Position numbers and translations under genes: made by a program
Assembly: GCA_963513935.1 (NCBI GenBank)
Contig: OY740768.1
Span: 2,676,835-2,740,834 of the forward strand
Reading direction: 5' to 3'
Source: Aphrophora alni
Lineage: Eukaryota; Arthropoda; Insecta; Hemiptera; Aphrophoridae
Length of the DNA stretch: 64,000 nucleotides
Shown here: piece by piece, positions 57,968 to 64,000 of the stretch
How positions within the stretch are numbered: the first letter of the stretch is position 1
Layout of the letters: every line of letters starts with the position of its first letter
The notes under the pieces: model-generated
The model's input: the letters and a program-made list of their open reading frames with translations, nothing else
The model's database searches: none
What the model was told of the DNA's origin: nothing

Positions 57968-58584
57968 GTAAGGCGTAATGATGTATAATACTAGAATGTT
58001 TAATTTATTGATGTAGATTTGTTTTCAATACTTATTAATGTTGGTATCTATACTTGAATTCAAATTCACATTTTATAAGTACATTATAGTTTGAATAAAA
58101 CTGGAAAGGGACTGGGGTTGTAGTATGGCTGGGGGAACGATATTGCCAAATCAAATTTAATTATTTTCATGAATTAGTAATATGAGTAATGATTTTTTTT
58201 TTTTTAATAACAATATCTATTTTGTCAGTACAAAAGTTGTTAAGTAATTGGAGTTGTAACCATTTTTTAGGAATTCCAAATTTTCATATATATTTTACGT
58301 ACTTTCTTAAAAGTTTTAGTGGCAACATACATTCTGTCAGTGGCAGAGTTGATATATGATTTAAATGCTAATTGGAAATCAAAACTTTATAGATATCAAT
58401 GTAGTTCTTCCCAAGTTATAACCATATTTTACTAGTAATTAGGAGGAAATATATTTTCTTTAAATTATTTTTGATATTTCAGTGACAACGTACATTTTAT
58501 CATTAGAAATATGGTATAATGGTTATTATTATCGTTTTAATATATTTATCTTTATTTAATAACATAATGGACAATATTTATATT

Positions 58585-58928
58585 CAGGCCCGGATTTAGC
58601 ATTTTGGCGCCCCTAGGCCCAATAATTTTTTTCGCCCCCTAGTCTGGTTAAAGTTACTTCCCCAAAAACCTTTATTAAAAAATTATATCAAGCCTATGTT
58701 GTAACGAAGTTGATGCGTAATTTGAAAAATAGTTTAACTTTACCAATAATTATTTGTTCCAATGAACTTCAAAATCAGAATGATTTTTTGTAATCAATTC
58801 AAAAAATATGTTAAGTTATGGCTATTTATTTTTATTTCTAGATATTTTTTTTCTCTCGGCCGTGTACCCCCTGGGAGCTTGCGCCCATGGGTCCGAGCCT
58901 TCAGGGCCTATTGGGAAATCCGGCCCTG
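58585..58928. mobile_element. hAT-type MITE with 8-bp duplication TTTATATT
   Basis: Ends CAGGCCCGGATTTA and AAATCCGGCCCTG are inverted with one mismatch, enclosing 344 bp. TTTATATT flanks both sides (58577-58584 and 58929-58936). CAGGsCCGGATTT ends and an 8-bp duplication are diagnostic of hAT MITEs. Inserted in a SERAC1-like intron. Confidence 0.88.
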
Positions 58929-58939
58929 TTTATATTTGT

Positions 58940-60104
58940 AATAGAAACAGAATTTGCAGTACTACCCTGACCTTCTCCATATCCCCTCCATAAACCAGAA
59001 TCTTCTCCTTTCATGCCAATCATAACTCATGTTACATAAATTAAAAACATCTCTACATTTCTACAACATGTCTTTTCTTTGTCATGTTACAACTGGAAAA
59101 TTTCTGAACTGATTTTCATGTGGTTTTCTTTCCTATGTAGGTAATCTGGTCAGATTTTAGTATATAATTTTAATTAAAATTTATTAGAACATTATACATT
59201 TTATCAATTTCATAGTTGGTACATAATTAAATTGTTATTTAAAAATGAAAGCTATATTAAAATTGCTTCAGAGATTTCAAAATTGTATAACTAGTTTTTG
59301 TATGAAATGCTGCTGTGGGCCTGACTTGGGCGAGTAGGTATAAAAAGAGCGATCGACTAAGGGGCTACAATTGTTTATGAAGATTTTCCAACTTTTTTGA
59401 GGAAAAAATAGAAAAATTTGATAATCATTCTGTTATAAATGCTGCGACTTGTTTATCACTTCCATCCATGAGGATGTTTAAGGAATGTAAAATTTTAATC
59501 TTTTGGGAGAATTTAAAAATATGTTTTTTATAGGAGGTTGTTTAATTTATACGTTGGTTTAGAATACTTCCTCTATATGTTTGAATTGTAATTAGCCTGA
59601 CTTCCAAGTGGGTGAAGTTGTGATTATAAAAAGTATTGGTATCCAAACATTGTTCATCCTAACAGCTAACACAATGTCAATGACCATGTGTTTGTTTTCA
59701 ACAGCTGTTCTCAATTGCAGCTTTTATTTTATAGAAGTGTTAGCCTATTATTTCTCATAACTTTGTACGAGTCTGTCTTTCATTGTTAGAGTAGGACAAT
59801 GGAAATGCATTTTAAAATAATAATTTGAATTAACTTACATTTTACAATGTTCAGCAAAAATCTGTTGTAATTATATATAGTAACACATAAAATACATAAA
59901 TGATAGTTTTAATACACTCTAGCACTCATATAACAATTTATATTAATTAATTTATCACTATACATTTTCCATTCACACTCTTTGCTTTTTCCAAGATTGT
60001 ATCTTTTCTTATCCTCTGTATCACCATTCTGTTGAATTTTGTTATCCCGTTGTCATTAGTTAAATATGGAGATCAAATCAAAGTCAAATTGACAAAATAA
60101 TCAA
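58940..60104. other. Intronic DNA
   Basis: No coding sequence or bounded element recognised. Confidence 0.4.
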
Positions 60105-60360
60105 GAAAAGGAAGTACAGTTGGTTGGGGTATATCGTGAACAAGTTTAATAACAATATAAATCAACAAGCCCTAGAGTGGAACTCCCACAGAAACAGGAA
60201 ACGAGGGAGACCAAAAATAATGTGGAAGAGATTGGTAAAGAGAGAAATTAAGGAGGAAGACAAGAACTGAAGGGAAATTAAGCGATGGTGGAAATCGTTT
60301 ATTGAGGATCTATGTCCCTAATGGGATTAAAGGATATAAATCAATTCAAGTTGTCATTCA
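60105..60360 (+). pseudogene. LINE 3' end relic
   Basis: The plus strand encodes WLGYIVNKFNNNINQQALEW, NSHRNRKRGRPKIMWKRLVK and, after a stop, IKRWWKSFIEDLCP. This is the C-terminal tail of the same insect endonuclease-reverse transcriptase class seen at 13334-14335 (ALEWNPQ...RGRP). Several stops make it non-functional. Confidence 0.7.
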
Positions 60361-61727
60361 TTCAGTTTTTATTTTAGAAATTTGCTTTGTAATTTTCTGA
60401 TTTGCTTCTAGGATTTAATCAAAATTTGTTTTTACAACACCCATTATAGTAATACAGTACCGTGATTTTAGTCTTTTAGGGGGGGGGGGGATTTCACACT
60501 CCGAGCTTTAGAACTGGATAAATTTGATACTATCTAAAGACATAAATAATATAGTCCTCTCTCATTAAAATTTTCTGTCTTCTTGAAATTAAATTTTCAC
60601 TGGAATATAAATTATGATTTTATTAATTTTTTCAAAATATACATTTTCCATGTTATATCACAATTTAATTATCTATCATAGTTTCTACTAAAGTAGATTT
60701 ATTTATGTGGGATCCAAAATTCAATTAATTTTAGTCTGATGTCTTTGTGCCGAAACTTTCTAATTTATTGCACTATTAACGAGATCTAATAATGTTACTA
60801 TTTAAAACTGTGGAGTCCAAAAATATTTTATTTTTGAAATGACAAAAGCGTTTGGGGTGAAAGGATGGCTAAAATATGTCAAAAATGGACCGTGAAAATT
60901 CGGCCAAAATATGATGTTCGCGGGCCAGTGGAATGATGGAACTGTGGGAACACGGAAGACCACTTCTGTTGTGTCTGTGTGTAGGTGTGTGTGATCCAAG
61001 ATGGTTATAAACTTATATTAATACAAAACTTATTACTTACACACACACAGATAGGAGGGGATTTATTGTTTATTTTTAATACTGGTTTGTTAAAAATGTA
61101 TAAGCGTTTATAACCAATATTAAAAAAAATAAAAAAATAATAACCTAATAAAAACCTAATAAATGTTTTATTTTATGTAGATAACTTGATATGTATGTGT
61201 CAAAAATAAAATTGCCTGTTGTATAATGTACAATTTTATGATTTCATTATTTTTACTGTTAAACCTAAGTAACAAAAAAAAAAAAAAATGGGAACTTTTT
61301 TTAAGATATATGTATAGTTTATTAAATTATTTTGTATTGCATGATAGAGTAATTCCTGTTGTTAAATTTTTTACATTATTTTTTTCAACCATTAAATTAA
61401 TAAAATAAAATAACAAAATATTGATTTCTTTTTTAAACTGTAAATTATTAAAAAAACAAACTGCACTTCTTGCATGGTACCCTTTAGAAAATGCTCGAAA
61501 ATTCTAGTACAGGCTGCTTTTGAAAAATCTCTGACACTGAAAGGGATTTCATTCAATTGATTTATATTAATTTAATTTTCCTCACATCTGACATTCTTTG
61601 AAGTTATTTTTATTACAATGAAATGGAAGTCTAGACTATCATTATTATATTTAATCTATTTAGAAAGCTTGCAAGGTCTAAACTTGCGCATTGTAAACAG
61701 GTGTTTATATTAGAGTTTCTATTTCAG

Positions 61728-61855
61728 AATCAGATTTTGTACAGCTGGCTCAAGCATGTGATGCAGCGACAGCAGTGGGTTTGGCAAGGTCGAAAAATGT
61801 TGATTTACGATTCTTTCTCCCACCACGTGGACTTCTTTTGACAAAGAACAAAGAG
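61728..61855 (+). CDS. SERAC1: SERAC1-like gene, coding exon 4 (gene continues beyond window)
   Basis: The acceptor TTTCTATTTCAG and donor AAGAG|GTAGTT bound 128 bp, entering in phase 1 and leaving in phase 0. It encodes ESDFVQLAQACDAATAVGLA then RSKNVDLRFFLPPRGLLLTK. AQACD, xGLARS and DLRFFLPP form the most conserved N-terminal block of SERAC1, and this exon is the main basis for the gene name. The window so far covers about 175 of an expected ~600-650 residues. The armadillo-like and lipase domains must lie to the right. Confidence 0.9.
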
Positions 61856-61859
61856 GTAG

Positions 61860-62530
61860 TTAGGAGACTATATACATTTAATTGGTAACAAGAATTAAGG
61901 TTTTCTCAAAAAATAAATCTAGGTTATATTTAAGCAGATATAAATGATGAATTCAAGATCACGATATCAGTTACAATGAAAGAACTAAATTGAAACATAA
62001 TTTGTTCGGAATAAATTACAAACCAACCAAATAGTTTATCAAAGTTGTTAGTCTGTCATATTAGTTATGTGGCAAGTTTTCCATTCTCTCATTAAATTTT
62101 GAATAAGTGAATAAAACAAAAATAAAGATATTGGGAAAGTTAATGCAACATTGCAGTACAAAATAAAATGATGTAAAATAACTGTGTTAAATGGTTAATA
62201 AATGCATAAAACTTTTGAACTAAACTTGTAGAGAAACTTAATTTGAGAAAATTGATAAAGTGAACAGAAAACAAATAGATGTTACAAATTTTGTTGTTTA
62301 TGAAGAAAAAATAACATTATGAATAAAATTAATGTTCTGTTTAGAAAATTTATTACATGTTTCTGCCACATTTTGATTCATTTTATTTTAAGTAACAGTT
62401 GAATTTGTTTTTTACTTGATATTATTTACATAAATTTTCTCTGAATTTAATTCTCTACAAGTTTTTTTTCATAGGTTTTATGCATTTATTGGTCACTTAA
62501 CAAAGTTATTTTACACCAAACGTAAAAAAG
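61860..62530. other. Intronic DNA
   Basis: AT-rich, no further SERAC1 exon or element recognised. Confidence 0.4.
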
Positions 62531-62532
62531 TT

Positions 62533-62795
62533 TACAGTATAACCAACACACAGAACACAATTCTCACAAAAAATACACAAAAAGTATCAGACGCGTTTCA
62601 ACGACAAGGTTTCAACGACCAATCAAACTATAACTGAATCCAACGTTATATTGGTGTAGCTCGTGTATTACTGAAGAGGACGACCTTGTCGTTGAAACGA
62701 GTCTGATACTTAGGCGTATTTTTTGTGAGAATTGTGTTCTGTGTGTTGGTTATACTGTATAATTTTTCTCATAAGTCAAGCTCAACATTTAATGT
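62533..62795. repeat. Inverted pair of hammerhead-bearing family H1
   Basis: The plus-strand copy (62640-62795) and a minus-strand copy (62533-62612) face away from each other and share acagtataaccaacacacag / ctgtgtgttggttatactgt and the hammerhead-like block. The minus copy lacks CTGAAGA because the segment cgttgaaac is duplicated in its place. Confidence 0.8.
62665..62709 (+). ncRNA. Hammerhead-ribozyme-like motif
   Basis: Stem I GTATTA (62665-62670), core CTGAAGA (62671-62677), stem II GACGAC/GTCGTT with loop CTT, GAAAC (62694-62698), 2-nt loop GA, GTC (62701-62703), then TGATAC (62704-62709), which pairs with the first arm including one G-U. As at 8227, one extra G precedes stem II. Confidence 0.55.
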
Positions 62796-63540
62796 AAAAA
62801 AGTTTGTTTAAAAAATTTTTTTTTGTATTTTATACCAGTTATCTCAAAAATTATTTCTGAGAATAATTTCTCAGTGTTTCTCAGAAACGAATATACAGTT
62901 TTTCAAATTATTTTATTCAATTTTTTGAATTAAAAAAAACAAACTCGATCTGGCTTCATTTTAATTTACAGAAAAAAAAAATCCGGTTAAAATATTTCTG
63001 TAGCCGTAAGTTGAAAATGAAGTGTTTTTAGACATTGAAGTTTTACTGCTAGAATCAGTTCCCAATGTATTGCAGTGCAATTTTGAATCACTTATATATT
63101 ACTAAATATAATTATATCATTTATATGTTGTTTTCGTGAATGTCCTATGTTTGCATTATGTGGTGATCACCAGGATATTTAGAATTTATAAAAAATTTTG
63201 TATTTAACCAATAATTAACAAAAACATTATTTTCATTTTAAACCCCTGTTGTGATATGTTGGTTTCTCAAAATTATTTACTTTTAGCAATTAAAAGTGAG
63301 CCTTGTAGGATAACAGAGTAGAAACTGTGATTTTGTTTTTGAAGTTTCAACCTTTATTTAATTCATTTGGGGTTTATATTTTTCAAAAACCTTTTTTAGT
63401 TAGCTTTTAAAAGCAAGGGTCATGTAAATTTTAAACTTCCTATATATCATGATTTCAAACATACAATTAATTGTGAGTGGTATTTGGCAATTTTATATAA
63501 ATAGAATAATAAGAATTCATCAAAATAAAAATAATTATTT
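62796..63540. other. AT-rich intronic DNA
   Basis: No gene or element recognised. Confidence 0.4.
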
Positions 63541-63544
63541 CAAT

Positions 63545-63610
63545 TGAAAAATAAACAACCTAGATTGGGAATTGAACCCAAGACCTAGGTCATATGTTTT
63601 TCACTTGAAA
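63545..63610 (-). repeat. tRNA-derived SINE fragment
   Basis: The minus strand carries a B box, GGGTTCAATTCCCAATCTAGG, closely matching the block at 32280-32310. The A box is eroded. The nearby sequence gaccgatggtacttgatag (63704-63722) also matches the region around 32046. Confidence 0.5.
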
Positions 63611-63759
63611 TAATTATTTAATTAATAATAATAGCTTGGTAAAAAAATTTATAAGCAAATTAAAATCAATAAATTAATAGAATACAAATAATGTTTATAT
63701 TGATGACCGATGGTACTTGATAGAATTCCATGTTATACAACTAAAACACACACAAATTC

Positions 63760-64000
63760 TTTTGTTAAATTCTACATTTATTGGTCTAGCCGACTGTGGT
63801 TATGCCAGTTACGGCATTGACGAGGCTTATACAAAGTCTAAATAACCTAAGAAGAATTGCACACACTTTGAGACCAAGATCACAAGTCCCGTTACATGTA
63901 CAATTCTTCTTAGGTTATTTAGTCTTTGTATAAGCCTTGTCAATGCTGTAACTGGTGAAACCATGGTCGGCTAGACCAATAAATGTAGAATTTAACAAAA
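63760..64000. repeat. Foldback element at the window edge
   Basis: Arms of about 100 bp are inverted copies: ttttgttaaattctacattt...ataacctaagaagaatt at the left (63760-63860) and its complement at the right (63900-64000). The outer end coincides with the window end, so its true limit and target duplication cannot be seen. Confidence 0.8.

Overview
The window is eukaryotic nuclear DNA, almost certainly from an insect and most plausibly a hemipteran with a large, repeat-rich genome. It is strongly AT-rich. It carries interstitial (CCTAA)n/(TTAGG)n tracts of the insect telomere type, spliceosomal exons with GT-AG borders, and relics of jockey-like LINEs, mariner, Merlin, hAT, pogo and PIF/Harbinger elements. 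There is no bacterial or viral gene organisation. The species assignment is inference.

Host genes: the + strand carries the 5' part of one long locus. An NRF-1/ewg-like promoter motif (10166-10178) precedes a first coding exon (10378-10465). A second exon lies at 16647-16724 and is phase-compatible with an acceptor at 51348. The exon 51348-51580 and those at 55007-55134, 57773-57967 and 61728-61855 encode the N-terminal ~175 residues of a SERAC1-like mitochondrial/ER-contact lipid remodelling protein. The gene runs off the right end. If exons 1-2 splice to 51348, the upstream ORF (~80 codons) stops just before the SERAC1 start, so the locus would look dicistronic. A separate first coding exon on the - strand (48056-48162) belongs to a gene I cannot name.

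Mobile elements: two DNA transposons look structurally complete. One (10488-13329) encodes a 621-aa DDE-like protein with a DSCGGQNKN motif, 32-bp terminal inverted repeats and AATT flanks. The other is a pogo/Tigger-like element (42518-45296) encoding a 552-aa transposase; its C-terminal zinc finger is cut off by a frameshift at a GA microsatellite. Shorter derivatives include a Merlin relic with an 8-bp target duplication (36856-37564), a PIF/Harbinger deletion derivative (32586-33444), two hAT-type MITEs with perfect 8-bp duplications (54207-54394, 58585-58928), and several foldback elements. Degraded LINE and mariner coding pieces are scattered throughout.

Tandem repeats: 82-bp units (7.4-8.07 kb), a 157-bp satellite of about 35 copies (20.58-25.97 kb), a compound telomere-like array (34.6-35.9 kb), 31-bp units (38.78-39.56 kb) and a dimeric 115-bp minisatellite (40.87-42.43 kb) split by a LINE insertion.

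The most unusual theme is hammerhead-ribozyme-like sequence. One dispersed family has copies at 8.2, 31.5 and 62.6 kb, with CTGANGA...GAAAC...GUH cores and complementary stem I arms. Two further related-looking families occur as divergent inverted pairs at 5.9 and 17.1 kb, the same arrangement seen at 62.6 kb. These resemble the hammerheads known from Penelope-like retroelements and retrozymes, but no reverse transcriptase of that kind is visible here.
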